64,000 bases of DNA from Aulostomus chinensis (Eukaryota; Chordata; Actinopteri; Syngnathiformes; Aulostomidae). The notes below the pieces were generated by a model, which saw only the letters and a list, made by a program, of their open reading frames with translations, did no database searches and was not told the origin of the DNA. Shown here piece after piece: positions 50,701 through 63,810 of this stretch. The DNA is taken from the NCBI GenBank assembly GCA_037954235.1, contig JBBMOA010000012.1, positions 16,022,644-16,086,643 on the forward strand, written 5' to 3'. Position numbers and translations under genes: made by a program. How positions within the stretch are numbered: the stretch's first letter is position 1; every line of letters begins with the position of its first letter.

Positions 50701-51419
50701 TGTGTCCACTCTCTCAGATAACAAGTGGGCTGGAAGGGGAAGTGAATCCATCAACAGAACCAGGGAGGTTATTTTCTGTCTCAGAGTCAATCCACCCTGC
50801 CATGTGTGCCAGCTCTGTGCCCGTGTCACCGCCTCCCCGTCTGAGTGCACCAGCAGTCATCCAAATATGTGGCGAGGTGGATGCCGCCGCTGCCTCAGTG
50901 CATCTCCACCCGTGGGCTCAGTGACAGCAGCATCCTGAAACACCAAGCTGAAATATTTCCTGTGCGGAGGCTAAGTGAGGACGGGAATAAATTCAAGGAC
51001 ATTATCGCAGACTATCTACTTGGTTTCGATGTTACAACTTTAAATCCTGAAAGCCTTGTTGTTCCTCCTACTCCGGCTCCAATGATGTGAATAATCAGCC
51101 TCTCTGGCTTCATAATGAGGGTTGTGAGGAGGACAACACAAACTCATTTGCATCAGCTTGAATGGAGGTATTTACTGTAATGGAGTCGATTATTAAAGAT
51201 CTTTACAACCCAACAGGAACGTGTTTTATTGGAGGTCATCCCATTCTAACCTTCACAAGACAAAACAAGAGACCAACAACATTTGCAGCAATGAAACAAT
51301 GTGACATGTTTGTCTTGACTTCTACGTTCACTATTTCGATGCTCTGCTTTCAAAAAGCGTTGTCACATATTTTTGCACTTTGTCGTACTTACTAAGGCTT
51401 TTCCTCCAGTCTAAATTCT
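44722..51419. other. Unique sequence with several microsatellites; no supported gene
   Basis: Arrays: (TC)n 45,040-45,062; CT-rich then CA 46,051-46,130; (GCAC)-(AC) 46,304-46,342; (TC)n 47,562-47,585; (GT)n-G8 48,985-49,012; T runs near 48,150-48,175. An RFX X-box lies at 45,677. Open frames at 50,440-51,090 are moderately GC-rich but have no domain or clear splice context. Confidence 0.4.
45677..45690. promoter_or_regulatory. RFX X-box (palindromic, full consensus match)
   Basis: GTTACCATGGCAAC fits GTNRCCNNRGYAAC at all positions. The site lies in unique sequence with no repeat nearby. RFX factors control ciliary and immune genes, but no target promoter is visible. Confidence 0.4.
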
Positions 51420-51475
51420 TGCTTGTGTTGTACGTCGCTTTGGACAAAAGCGTCTGCCAGATGATATTGTAGAAT
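51420..51475 (+). mobile_element. Fragment of the LINE-derived tail shared by fish SINEs
   Basis: TTGTACGTCGCTTTGGACAA followed by AAGCGTCTGCCAGATGAT closely matches the TGTAAGTCGCTTTGGATAAA, AGCGTCTGCTAAATGA tail of fish retroposons (SINE3/DeuSINE-type tails, from memory). No 5' head was found. The fragment is short. Confidence 0.65.
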
Positions 51476-52317
51476 TGTAGAATTTTAACATGTGTCGCGC
51501 TCTTCAGCAACAACTGTACAACGACAAGAAGCAAGAAAGTCCAACAATAACTGCTCCCACCTCCTCTTACGTAGAAGTACCAATATTTTAGAGATGGATA
51601 CATAACTCATAAATCAATAAGCTCCTCCACACATGATTTGATTGTTAGCTGGAGCATTTAAAGAGAAAACGTAAACATATAGCTCAGTGTTTGGGGAAGA
51701 TGTGTACTTGCTGAACATTCGTAGGGACTGATGCAACTCAACGTGAATAAATAAAAAATAATCAGCCAACAAATGGCGAGTTTGGAATGAAGACAGTTAA
51801 GGGAGGGGAAAAATAGCTGCCCTTTGTAACATCACTACTGACGTAGACATTTGATGTTGCTAGTTTGGGCCATAATAGAGTAAAGGATTACAGAAATTTA
51901 ATTTTTTGCAAATCCACTTATTTCGATCTTTTGTAAATTAAGAAATTCTAAATCACCCCAGAAACGGGAAGCAGGGGGTATTTTTTTTTTCATGACTTTC
52001 AGTGACCTGGTTAAGAAGACCTTTGGCATCGATTTTGTAATTACAATTTGATTTTCACTTCTTTTTTTTGCGTCTAGTTTGACGGAAACTTGACATGGTT
52101 TTAGTTTTGCTGTGCCGGAGTTGGACATGAGTCATATGCAGACGTGTGCTTGCCTAAAGACATGCTGGACCTTTGTCAAACATGCAAGAGCACCAAAAAG
52201 TACAGCGCTGGTAGGTCTGATGATAGGCTCAGACACATTTAAAGAGCTCTAAAGTCCGGATGTCGTCAAACCCTACAAGTGTCACTGATTTGTTGTTAAA
52301 TTTATGTGTGTGTGCGT

Positions 52318-52358
<41 letters not shown>

Positions 52359-53140
52359 CATGCATCTCTGGGTGCACCTGTAAAAATGTGGAAAATTAAA
52401 CCCGATGTAGTTTGCACAAATTCTCCATTAACTCTAAATATTTGTTTCTAATCATTTTAAACTGTTTCCTTGCTTTTTATTGGTATTCATGTTGAAGACA
52501 ACTTAGGTTCGCAGCATCATCTATTCACACCACAATGAGCCTCATTCATGAAATATTTATGAGAGGGGGAAAAAAAGTGTTTTTACACACTACTTTTTTA
52601 ACCCTCAATTTAGTCTTACAGACAGGAAGCGAAGCCTAATTTTTATTCGTAACTCTTTGCTGCTGACATCAATTGTAACTGTCAATCAGGCTGACAAAGA
52701 ACAAAAGAGACACGTCGGGAGCAAGGAGTTAACCATCAGTCTTTGCTTCCTGTCTGTAAAAAAAATGGCAAAAATCATGAACATTCCATTAATGAGACCT
52801 AATATCTGTGACCAGATGTCAACCAAAATAGGAACATCTGTCTTCATGCTGCTCAGTTTGAATGAACCTCCCACCCGTCAGCAGCACTCCTCCCACAGGT
52901 GAACTGTGTGTTGGTCACCAGAAACAGAGTGAGATTCGAAAGTCGAACCACTAAAGTACATCTGCTGGTTTTTGTGCCTCAAGTATAATGCGGCATGTCA
53001 TCTTAGCTGGTTCACTCATGTTAGTCACTGGTAATCCTACATTTACATTTCATTTGATGGTAATTGGAGTGCAATTAATGAGATACTCTTCCGGTGTTGT
53101 GACTGCTTAACATGCTTTACAATATATACACACACACGCA

Positions 53141-53197
<57 letters not shown>

Positions 53198-53630
53198 TCA
53201 TACACTCATGGCGAGGCATCAAGAGTAGTTAGGGGTTTAGTGTGAATCCTGTGGCATCACTATAAGGATGCAACTTCTGGGCATCTGTAGAAAGTCATCA
53301 AAGCTGAACAATTGTCAGGAAACCTCCAGAAACCTGCTAAACCCTACGTTTCTTTCCCTACATGCAAATCGTCCAACGTGCAGAATATGGAGACTTATAA
53401 AGGGCCCCTGATGAGTAACACAGATAGAATTTTAAAAGTAGATTAATGAATTAATCAAATCAAATAATATGTAACATTCATATCTACCGTACAAAATCTA
53501 GTAGCCGTTAGCCAGCATGCAACTCCAACCCAGAAAGCACATCATAATATTTCGCAAAATGTCAAATAACATAATAACATTGTTGCATCCCTCACTATAC
53601 TACATAAACTCATGGCTGCACACAGTCACT

Positions 53631-53709
<79 letters not shown>

Positions 53710-54430
53710 CCCATCCATTGACAGAAACACTGATTAAAATGGAAAGGATTAGGCAAGGCCAGGTGCTCAAATGAATTGTTTGCACAAAAACCCAGAGCAA
53801 AGTACAGTACGTCAGGGGATCTGACAGGTATTGTATTGTGGGCTCCTGTCTGCACACATCACTGGGTGTTCCCTCTAATCTAACCACTCATTTGTTATTC
53901 TCTTTTCTTCTCCACCCCTCCGCTATCTGCTACTACAATCTCGTTGCTATCAGGCTCCCTGCTGCGTGCGTGGTGGGTAGCGGCACGTACAGTCAGATGC
54001 ACCTATCACAGCCCCCCTCCCTTCCCCCGATGTGACTGTGTTATAAACCGTCACAGAATGTCTGTCATTCAAATATGTGTCACTGTGACGGTCCATAGGA
54101 AAATGTTATGTGCATATTTAGCTTAAGATGATTTTTTTTCGAGGTTTACATCATCGTCACATTGATTGCAGGGAAACGCTGCCCCAAATAAATCCTCTGC
54201 TGTCTATTCCATCTTGTGACAGTTATGGCGTGTCATTACCACACCGCGGCTGCTGATGCTACAGTATGTGTCTACTCATGCTGTGTATGCGTGCATGAGT
54301 TTATAGACATTTATCTGTTGTTCTCGCATGTTCCGCTCCCCCTCTTAATCAGGACATGCTGTGAGCGACTGATGATGATGACTCAGTAATGTGAGAATGT
54401 CACCAGAGTCTGGGAGCCGTTGCTGATTTC

Positions 54431-54462
<32 letters not shown>

Positions 54463-57039
54463 GCTCTCGCTCTCTTTCTCCCTTTCTCTCTCTACCAGTG
54501 ATAGCTACCTCTGCATGCATCACAGTTGCTGTTGTCATGTGTATATCCTGATTCGTAATGTCAAGTCCAATGTGATATACCTAGTTCTATTCACCAGATC
54601 CCAAATTGCCTTGGCTACACCCAAGTGTAACCAAAAGGATGGAAGGCTTTGCACATTCTAGTGGTGCAGGTGCAAGATTAGCAGCTAGGAGGCTAACACT
54701 GATATGATGACCCAGACTGCAACCATGTGTTTGTGCATCATCGCGAAGCACAGCGATCCAGCTTGATCTCGTAGAAGAAAAAAAAAATGAAATCACCATG
54801 ACCCCTAAACACACTGATGCCAATTCATGTACTGTCAATACCAGCAGCACATGGAGAATATCAACAGAGTCCATTTCATGGTAAACAAACAAAATCACTC
54901 CACACAGTTAATTGTGTTTTCTTTTAGATGCAGAAAACTTTATTTTGTCGTTCTTCACTGACAACAGGTTCTTGACATGAAGTTCGCTTCTGGAAAATTA
55001 TGTTATATTTTACAGTGTCGTCAAAGTTAGGCTCTGGTTCTGGTCAGGCACAAGAGCGGTGATTCGGGTTTGAGCCAAATTCAGCATAAAGGACTCAAAC
55101 AGGACTTGAACATGATTAACCCCCAACCCAACTTGCCTCCTGATGTGGACTTCCAGGTCTTTTAACAACAGCATCCACGACACTGCAGAACAAGACAATC
55201 CCTGCGCTTCCTCCATCACATGTGGAGAACCAGGGATTTTACAACTCCACAACAGAATCCTGTCACAACAGACATTCTCATCCTTCGCTTTTAAAAGTCC
55301 CACTAACATACCTAGCTCATGCAGTGGGGCTTAGATTTACTCAAGCTTGAGTATACTTCAGTCAACCCCAAATTAGCTGTTCTGTACATGTTCCACAGGT
55401 GCCACTGCAGCACAGTAGCGGTAACATCATGGCGAGCACCAGGGTGAAAGCGAGGCATTTCTGTACAGACAAAGAGACGTGAACAGCACTGTAAAATTGT
55501 TCTTCCTTCAAAAGTCTTTGAATTTAAGTCTGCTGTTCCACAGTGAGGCTGCTCGCTTACTTGTTTGGTTATGTGATTCAACAGGCTCACCGAAGAAAAG
55601 AATGTTTGTAACCAGTTGTAAGGTGACAGTATCACCGCCTCCCATTGCTGAGGATATATTTCAGGCAATAAATCAATTCTACTGGTATACCAGGACAACT
55701 GTAGCTCAATGGAAGCTGTAAGTGTAAAACCATGAGCGTCTAATTCAGTATTTCACTGCCGGAAAGGTGAATTTTTGTAATTGACCGGGGAGTTCTAGTG
55801 CTTAGTGCATTTTTCATGAGGTCAGTTTCCAAAAGCAGCCATTGCCACTTCATCCAGCCACTTCTCTCTCTTCACATTGTCACAGAAAACCAAACATAAC
55901 ACATCACCCACTCACCAAATCATTCAACTGAGCATACAAGCGGTAGAGTGAGAAAAGACTGGAAGTGCGTGTTTGAAAAAAGTCATCATTTGTTTGTCAT
56001 AGATCTGAACGAAAGGTCTCAACAATAACAACTTCAAGAGCTGCGATATGACCTGGTACAAAATACACATGTGCATGGACAGGCGCAGATCCCAGACCTT
56101 AACAGTACTCACACACGCACACAGCAAACTACACAATCGTCCTCTATCTTAATCGTTTGTTTTTTTCAAGTGGCATCCTGCAGAAAAGATGGATGTCTAA
56201 TTGTAACTGAGGTCCATGGCAGCAAAGGAGGGAGCTATGTGGTCTTTTTGTGCCGCAAACACGATGAACAGAGGACAACAAGGAGGCGTTTCCATGGGAG
56301 TGCTGCTGTGTTCTTCTCCAACACACACATTCCCTTATCTCCAGCCTGGGGACAAACAAACACTGGCAGCTCATTTGACGGGGAGTTTCCCTGGATCTAC
56401 TTGAGCTGGGCATAGAAGCAACAGAGTCCTAATTGAATTTAAGGCCTTGCAAAGGACTCACGTTGACAGCACAGCAATCGTTACAGCATCTGCTTGCTGT
56501 GTCACACCCTTCTTTAATTTAGATTTAAAAAGCTGTCAGCGTGTGTGTAGTTTAGATGTGTTAACAGAAGCATAAGCCATGTTAGAGTGTTTATTTGTGG
56601 TCGCGTTACCAGACAAATGTATCAATCAGCCACGTCAGACATTAAAGTGAATGAGCCCTGTCAGCTCTTGAGGACCCTACAAAGTCCTGGTAATGACTGA
56701 CTGAGTCTGTGTGTGAAGCGCGCTGGTGTACAGGGCTTTAAAGATCTGATGGCAAAGAAGGGTCCCATTAATGAAAACGTAGAGACCGGCTGTAGACGAG
56801 AATAAGAATTTCTGTTGGTAAGGGTTGACGCCAAAATAGCAGCCAAGGAGGCTCCATGGCTACAGAATAAGAGTATAGTACATACATATTTTCCCCCCAA
56901 CCACTAAAAAACATGATCAATGGAAATGTACTACAACCTTTTCATTTGTAAATTCATCTAGGACATGTCCAGAAAATTACCGCTAATAGCTACATCCTGA
57001 ACAGCCTTCAGGATACAGGATCTATAATTTGATTTGATC
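51476..57039. other. Unique sequence with microsatellites; no supported gene
   Basis: Arrays: (GT)n with CG interruptions 52,304-52,362; (CA)n 53,127-53,196; (CA)n 53,632-53,706; CT-rich 54,429-54,493. Open frames at 54,587-56,415 on both strands have no domain or splice support. An ATGCAAAT octamer lies at 53,362. Confidence 0.4.
53632..53706 (+). repeat. (CA)n microsatellite, about 37 units
   Basis: A pure CA array, the second longest in the window. Confidence 0.97.
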
Positions 57040-57113
57040 TAATCTTTTAACCAAATTTAATCAAAACCCTTCCATTAATTTTTGAGATACCTGTTTAAAT
57101 AAACCAACAGACA

Positions 57114-57167
<54 letters not shown>
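57040..57167 (+). repeat. Retroelement-tail relic ending in (CA)n
   Basis: AACCAAATTTAATCAAAACC, then CCATTAATTTTTGAGATACC, then AAACCAACAGACA resembles a common fish repeat tail (CCAAATTTCATCAAAATCC, TTTTGAGATATC, GACAGACAAAC; from memory). The copy runs directly into a CA array of about 26 units (57,114-57,167). Confidence 0.5.
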
Positions 57168-57168
<1 letters not shown>

Positions 57169-57719
57169 CTCCCCGCTGAAGGTAATTGAACAGTCAGAAA
57201 CTCGTCCTTTTATGTCCAATTTATGACCCAGCTATGTGATAGTAGGTGTGATAAGGCAATATGTGTGGAATAGCTTCCAGAGACTGGAACTAAAGGAAGA
57301 ATGAAGCTTCAGCACTATTTAGAGAAAAAAAGATTTATTTTTAGCCCCAAAATGGGGATGGATATTGATGGGGTTTCTGTTCTATCTCCTGGTTGTAGGA
57401 CTCAAACACGTTAGGATTCTCTCTGACAAAAAAAATAATAAATTAAAAGATAATTCTATAATCAGATTACTGAGGACTAGTTGGTCAATTTAAATTCACA
57501 TGAAAAATTGTCAACACACGTTACATTCCGAAGGTTCACACATCACACACGCTTAATACTTTCAGTTTGTCAGGTATAAACATGTCTTTATAAATGTAGC
57601 ATCTTTAAATTAACAAGGAAGTTAATGAATGTATATGTGGTTTGAATGTTATGACTCAAATCTTAGTTGAACATTTTGCTGTCTCTGATTTGTTGTTTAG
57701 AGTCTAGCTGTGAAAATAA
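57168..57719. other. AT-rich unique sequence
   Basis: No gene or repeat recognised. Confidence 0.45.
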
Positions 57720-57840
57720 TCATGTAAGTAATGAGGTACTACTTAGTAGGATGTAACCCCTTAACGGGCGACACAAAAGGAAGGGGTAATGATGAGGTAA
57801 TCATAAAATAATGACAGACACCTTATTAAACAATCAGTAT
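57720..57840 (+). repeat. Second copy of the MITE-like family at 9,370-9,835
   Basis: GTAATGAGGTACTACTTAGT and GGGGTAATGATGAGGTAATC, then CTTATTAAAC, match the minus-strand text of 9,380-9,500 block for block with many substitutions. The ends are not defined. Confidence 0.5.
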
Positions 57841-59480
57841 AATGAATCTCTTTTCTTGGGGGGTACAAAAACAATCAACAGTGAATGAATGAGTTGAGAT
57901 CCTTTTAGAAGCCGGTGCAGTGTTATGAGGAACTAGAGGTCAGGAGGAAGGAAGGTGGTCACCGTGATCAATTCACATTTATTCATGAACTAATCCGCAC
58001 CTCGTGATTCATGAATACACTAAACCCTTGTCTGTTCTCTGGGGACACTCTCATCTGCTATTTAGTTTTAAATCTGGTTAATAGGGGATTGATTTTTATT
58101 TTAACAAGTTAGTTCCTGATTCGTGCCTCACTACTGTTATCTTATCTAGTTTTGCTTGGATGACAGAGTTAACTTTGGCAGCTATTTTTTTTTTTTAATT
58201 TAGCCATCGTCTTCATCGTGTGTCTAATTCTTCTTTACTCATCCCCCAAGTTTTTAATGACAAAAAGTTTGATCATTTTAGTCTGCACCATCATAGAAAA
58301 CCAAAACTATTTAAGTGTAGTCTAAGTCGATGAAGACTGACCTCCATTTCTTTTTTGGTGGGGCTTAATGTGTCTTTAATTGGCAAGCTGATTTTGATTC
58401 AAGACTTTTAATTAAAATGGTTTAGTCCAATTTTTGTCATTTAATTATTCAAAAGGTTAGTCGCAGAATGTTTTAGGTCTAGTTTTGATGACGAAATTCA
58501 CATTTTTGGACATAGGTTAAAAGTGTCATTAATCATTACCCTGTGGTTTAGCTGAAAGCTGCGCCCATGTTTTGTCAAAGCTGCTGCTTAGCATGGCTGT
58601 AAACTCTGGTTTCTAATTAAAAACACTGGTCTGTTTCCTGTGCTGCTGTTATCTTGTTTAATTTGAGTAAGACCATAAATCCTTACAGGAACTTCAAGTG
58701 CTTTAATAATCAAAACTGCAATGTACACTGGAACTAACTGATAAATATCAATTTTAGCCTTTACCTAAAAACCTTGCCTCAGCGCAGCCAAACAGAGCTG
58801 CTAACTAGCAATGCTGTAAACTTATCTTTATCATGTTTTTTATTACATCTCTGGTCTGTTTCCTGAGCTGCTCCTATCTTGTTTATTTGGATGTATAATA
58901 AGGCTATAAATCATTATTGGGAACTTCAAATATTAAAATAACCCGAACTCAAATGAGTGCAATTCTAACTAATTTGTAGATGCAGGTGTTAGCATTTAGC
59001 AAAAAGCATTACAGCTGCACAGAAGTGCTAGCTGGTGTGGCTACAAGCGTCTTTCTAATAGGTTCACGCTGTTGCTGCTGCTAATAATATTTGCATACAG
59101 TACAAATCGTCAAGGAATTTTCAGTAAACTTCTTTTATTTGCTGACAAAACACCACTAAGGTCAACGGCTACCAATTGTGAGGCGAACACCAGAAGCTAA
59201 ACAGCTGCATTAAATGTGGGCTCAACTGAAAAGTAGAAAATGAGTGTGAGAGGAGAAATGTGATTGCGTGAGCAAAGGGCCATAGAGGGAGCACACAGAC
59301 GGATGTGTGTGGACAGGCCTGTAATTGAAGAGAAGGAAAAGACCTTAACCTAGGTAAGTATCTATCACTCCAGCAGAAAGAGAAAGCTCAACACCCACAT
59401 GTTTCCATAGAGGCCGAGCGAAGCTGACGCCCCTGATGGGAAGTTAGTCTGTGGGGAGAAGGTGAAGGGGGAGCGGAGGT
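57841..59480. other. AT-rich sequence, possible GACTAAAA-family relic
   Basis: Between about 58,180 and 58,500, TTTTAGTCTGCACC, GTGTAGTCTAAGTCGATGAA and TTTTAGGTCTAGTTTTGATG are like the reverse of the repeat at 1,850-2,420. A pair of similar passages follows (TTTCCTGTGCTGCTGTTATC at 58,635 and TTTCCTGAGCTGCTCCTATC at 58,859, each followed by TTGTTTA and GGCTATAAAT/GACCATAAAT). This indicates a diverged tandem duplication about 224 bases apart. Confidence 0.4.
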
Positions 59481-59483
59481 GAT

Positions 59484-59755
59484 GGAGAGAGAGAGAGATA
59501 CTGGACACGTGGACATGTGTTATTGGTCCCTCAGAGCTCTGACACAGATGGGAGGAAGACAAAGAGGAAGAAGATGTGAAAGTAACCATGAGACAATGAC
59601 AAATAGAGGGAGGCAGAAGATCAACATGCTCAGAGAAGAGAGAGAGAGAGAGAACCAGTGAGAGAGGGAAGGAGAGACAGAGAGGGAGAGGGGGAGAGAG
59701 AGAGAGAGACAGAGAGACAGAGAGGGAGAGGGGGAGAGAGAGAGAGAGATAGCCC
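59484..59755 (+). repeat. Purine-rich (GA)n region with internal duplication
   Basis: A GA array at 59,484-59,500 and a long GA/GGGA region at 59,638-59,755. Within the latter, GACAGAGAGGGAGAGGGGGA occurs twice (about 59,676 and 59,715), a 39-base tandem duplication. The serine/leucine-rich minus-strand frames are artefacts. Confidence 0.9.
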
Positions 59756-59863
59756 CGGAGACACATCCACCAGAGAAGCAGAGAATTATGGGAGTGCAAA
59801 TTAAATTACACCGGAAGGGACAGTCAGGTCTGGACCTGCAGGAAACACTGCACATGGGGCTCT

Positions 59864-59881
59864 GCGTGTGTGTGTGTGTGT

Positions 59882-59945
<64 letters not shown>
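59864..59945 (+). repeat. (GT)n microsatellite, about 40 units
   Basis: A TG array with one GG interruption at about 59,882. Confidence 0.97.
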
Positions 59946-59947
<2 letters not shown>

Positions 59948-60690
59948 TAATAGGTTCATGGATCAAAAGGTGTAAAGATCAGGGAGAGGACAAAGATGGA
60001 GCAGAGCAAAAGAAGGGACTCTGAATTGTAGCATTCTGCAGGACTTTTGGCAAACATACATAAAACAGTCTCACTAAAATTAGATCACATTTGCCCTGCT
60101 TTCTCCTCCAAGACAAAATCCTGCAAAAATAACAAAAACCAACCAACAACTCCATGCGCGTAAGGAAACAAGCTGACCCTGTACTGTGTTTGTTGGTAGT
60201 AACAATAGCATCCATCCATGATGTTTATTTTGTCTCTGTCCCCTAAGATGTCCCACTGGACCTCTACCGGCAACTGCCAATCAAACGAGATGCTGACATT
60301 ATGCTCCAGACACAAGACAAAAATAGCACTCCTGACATTTCCCCAAACATGGTTTTCTTCAGTCCAATAATAGACTAGATCCAGTATAAAATCTGGGTGT
60401 ACAATTCCTCTCATGTCGTCATTCTACCAATCTAAAAATAACTGTCCAAAGCCATCAGATACTGAGCGCTCCCTTAGCTACAGGATATGTTGCTAGTGGA
60501 CTTACATGTTCCAAAATGGGAGCGCTACATACCGCTAAGCTGGGTGCCGCTAACAACAATTTGAATAGTTAAGCTATTTCAGTCAGACAACTCTGGCTTG
60601 AAATATTGAGTTTTGCGTCCAGGCTCTGACCTCATCACTCCCAACATGTGCCTGCAATAAAAACTTGAGAGTGAAGAGTACGACTTATAA
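59946..60690. other. Unique sequence; one unsupported minus-strand frame
   Basis: The frame 60,414-60,085 on the minus strand (109 codons) has a non-repetitive translation (HPDFILDLVYYWTEENHVWG), but no domain or splice context is recognised. Confidence 0.35.
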
Positions 60691-60715
60691 CCCCCCCCCC
60701 CCCCCCCCCCCCCCC
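60691..60715 (+). repeat. 25-C homopolymer
   Basis: Twenty-five consecutive C in otherwise unique sequence, the longest homopolymer in the window. Confidence 0.95.
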
Positions 60716-63684
60716 GGAAGGTAGATGCTGGGATGGTGGTGACGCTGAGCAGTACGGGCGTAGCCAGACAGAGAGAGGGATGAGAATTTCCTTCAGTTTT
60801 AAATAAGCCAGCAAATTGGGTGATTGGAGGGTGAGGAGAGGAGAGTCACCTGTAGCAGCGCAGCTCGAGTTGACTGCCTGAAGCTCGCAGGGCTCCTTGC
60901 ATTTATCACAGCCAGCTTCTGGTGAAGGTACAAGTCTCTACTGGAGGGTGGAACGCTGCTCTTCCAAAATACATTTTGATACATTTGTTAGAGTGAAGAT
61001 GTCAGTCCAAAGTCTCCCACAGGTGTTCAAACCCAGTGACTATGAAGCCCGGAGCTGTACTGATTCACATCATATTCCCCCTCTTACGTTCAGAAGCGTC
61101 AGTGTTTGATTTGCTTTTGTGTTCTTCTTTGACTTTGTGTTTCACCCATCTGTTTGCGATATGTCAAAATGTCCTCTGCAAAAATGAAATTAAATAAAGG
61201 TTACCTTGTTGAACTTTAAAGGAAGGTAAGGGTAGAAGAATGAGGTACGGAGCTTCTTTGAGTGAATGTGGGCTAAAACACTGAAGCAAGCATCTTATAC
61301 TGAAACTTTCTCAGTCTGTCTGTGGTAATCAGCCCCAACCCCCCATCAACATTCATACAGCTTTCAAAATGGCTCTCTGATGGGTTTTTTTCTCATATTT
61401 TTAAATAACTTCCTAAAACGGCTGTTTTTTTTATTGAACTTTACTCAATCTGGAGTAAATAGTGCCTTTATTAGGGACTACATTCAGCTGCGGATTAACA
61501 CAATTTTAAGACACTTGTGAGTGAAAGGAAAACAGTTTCACTCACATATTCCTTGACAAGAAGCAAACATGCTTCGGAAGGAGGAGCAGAAGGTGAAGTA
61601 ATTACATGTGAATGCCACAATGGAAACAGATCCAACAGATAAATGAGGACCTACAAGAATGAACCAGTGTCACTTCAATAATGAACGCGCCAGATGTGTG
61701 TGGACGGATGAGGCAACTGCGGTCTTCCCTGAATGAATAAAAAAGAAAAAAAACATACATGGGAAACCTCAGCAAATACCCAAATCTACCAAATGTCTTA
61801 CTGTACTTTGCAAACTGACATATTCTGAAAAACAAGACGATGAAAAAGCAACACTTTAATAGCATCTCACTGGAGTTTCAGTGTAACCTATAACTCATCT
61901 CGATGAACCTTAACTGATCAAAAGATGAAAATATTTGCATTTTCTTTTGCTGCTTTTCCAAATGTTCAGTTGAAATGTTAGATTCATTGAGATAGGAACA
62001 TGTAAGTGTCTCCCGGGACAAAAGAATGTGGCTCGTGAATGTGTTTTCAGATCAGACTTTAGCTAAACAGACATCATGTGAGTAACGGCCTCCATGTGGC
62101 TGTAGTGAAAAGACAAAAAAGAACACCTGCTGTGTTTGTGATCTGATACGTGTGACACTCTTCATGCAGCCCCACCGTGTGAACCCCTCATGTCTAAAAG
62201 TTCATCTTCCCTGAGAATTTGCATTTGATCAGAGCCCTCATTGCTGCTGTAGATCAGAAATGGCCCCTGCTACTGCTCAGGATCCCTGTTGTGTCTTATT
62301 TTTTTTTCTTTTATAGAAACTGATACCTTTGTCAACTTATCACCCTCAGGTGTTCATCCAAAACACATAATATATAAGCTCACAATGCCAAAAAATAAAA
62401 ATATATATTATGTACAAGGGTGGCCCTCAACACAGGCAACATTGGTGAAACCAGTTGTAGATCGCGGCCTGATGCCTGTTTCCTGTCACCAGCTTCCAGT
62501 GAGGTTCAGATGCCTCTAGATGGCAGTAGTTACATTTTATGGACCCTGGGATCCTTGCAAGGGTCAGCAAGTGTCCCCACCTGTGGGACATATCTAGGCC
62601 CCCGATGCGATGTGGAGCCAGCCAATCAGCTTCATGGTGCCAACAACCAGTGGATGGCTGGGACACAGATGAACAGCTGGAGGTCCAAACTCAAAAGCCC
62701 TCAAGCAGCCTGCTGCCTGCTTGTGGATCGGGTCGGGATAAGCTGGACAAAATATAATCGGAAAGTCTTTCAGATTTTGTGGTCAGTCAGTGAATTTTGA
62801 GACAACCTTGTCCACAGGAGGGACAGCCCGTTGGGCCGGAGGCTTGCGTATTTCCCCCTGGTGCATGAGAGATACATGAATGTTGATTTTATGGCAGCTG
62901 AATCTGTTTGTTATTAACACTGCTGTTTACACCTCAGATTAAGATTTGTTTAATGTGACAATGGTTCTACTGCAGTGTAATCTCAAACGCAAACCGCTGT
63001 AAACTGTCTGTTAATATATCCAGAGTAGGTCATTTACCATAGTAACTATGAAATGTCCTGGCTGTGCAACAGAAAATTTAAATGTTTGACAGTAAAAATC
63101 AGGAAATTCAGTGATTATGTCCAAGGTCTTTTTATTCTAAGAAATAATGGCCTGGCATCCTTTGCAGTTGAAGTGAATAAAGGCCTGAGCCAATATTAGA
63201 GGATTCACGGTATAAAATAACTGTTTTTATCCTGACAGCTCTTTGACTTAGAAGCAAAGTTGTCATCAGACTCTCGAGCTATCCGTTGCAATGCAGGTAA
63301 ACTGCTTTAAATAAGCCTTGAGCAGTTGTTGACAGTGTGGATGTTTAGCTCAAAGGAGAACTGAGGTCTCTGCCTCAAGAGAAGATATGAGAGTGAACAG
63401 CAATAATTACGGTCTCAAGCTCCAGAATGTATTTATTGTCCAGTGGAGTGGTTCTTAAAGGAGCAGCGGTTTGGGATGCAGGCCCAGGATGCTGTGATTC
63501 CACAAAGGTCACTCGGACACTGAAGCCGATTAGCAATTCAGATTGAGCTAAAGGGCTAAAAGGCTGCTGTAGAACCGGCTCAGTCTTATTACATTAGCAA
63601 AGGGCAGGAGTGCAAATGCACAGTGCTGAATAGATACCATACAGAAGAAATAGCTATAAGATGTTGCAGGAAATAGATTCACGG
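60716..63684. other. Unique sequence; no supported gene
   Basis: The block 62,410-62,830 is GC-richer than its surroundings and has several overlapping open frames (for example 62,420-62,800 plus), but no recognised protein or repeat. A CTCF-like core lies at 62,513. The rest is AT-rich. Confidence 0.4.
62513..62525 (+). promoter_or_regulatory. CTCF-like core motif
   Basis: CCTCTAGATGGCA matches CCASYAGRKGGCR at 12 of 13 positions and lies within the GC-richer block 62,410-62,830. Confidence 0.3.
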
Positions 63685-63728
63685 ACACACACACACACGC
63701 ACACACATGCACGCATGCACACACGTAC
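63685..63728 (+). repeat. Interrupted (CA)n/(CGCA)n microsatellite
   Basis: CA array with CG and TG interruptions. Confidence 0.93.
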
Positions 63729-63810
63729 AATATATATGACTCACTATAAACAAATACAGCACATAATTTTACAGTGAAGGTTTATCCTCCCACTAAGTGA
63801 CCATCAAAGG

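Noticed and set aside
59365..59966. Serine/leucine-rich minus-strand frames resembling a secreted protein
   Set aside because: Product of the GA and TG arrays read on the opposite strand.
60085..60414. 109-codon minus-strand frame with protein-like text
   Set aside because: No domain, splice sites or conservation evidence; kept only as a note in the region entry.
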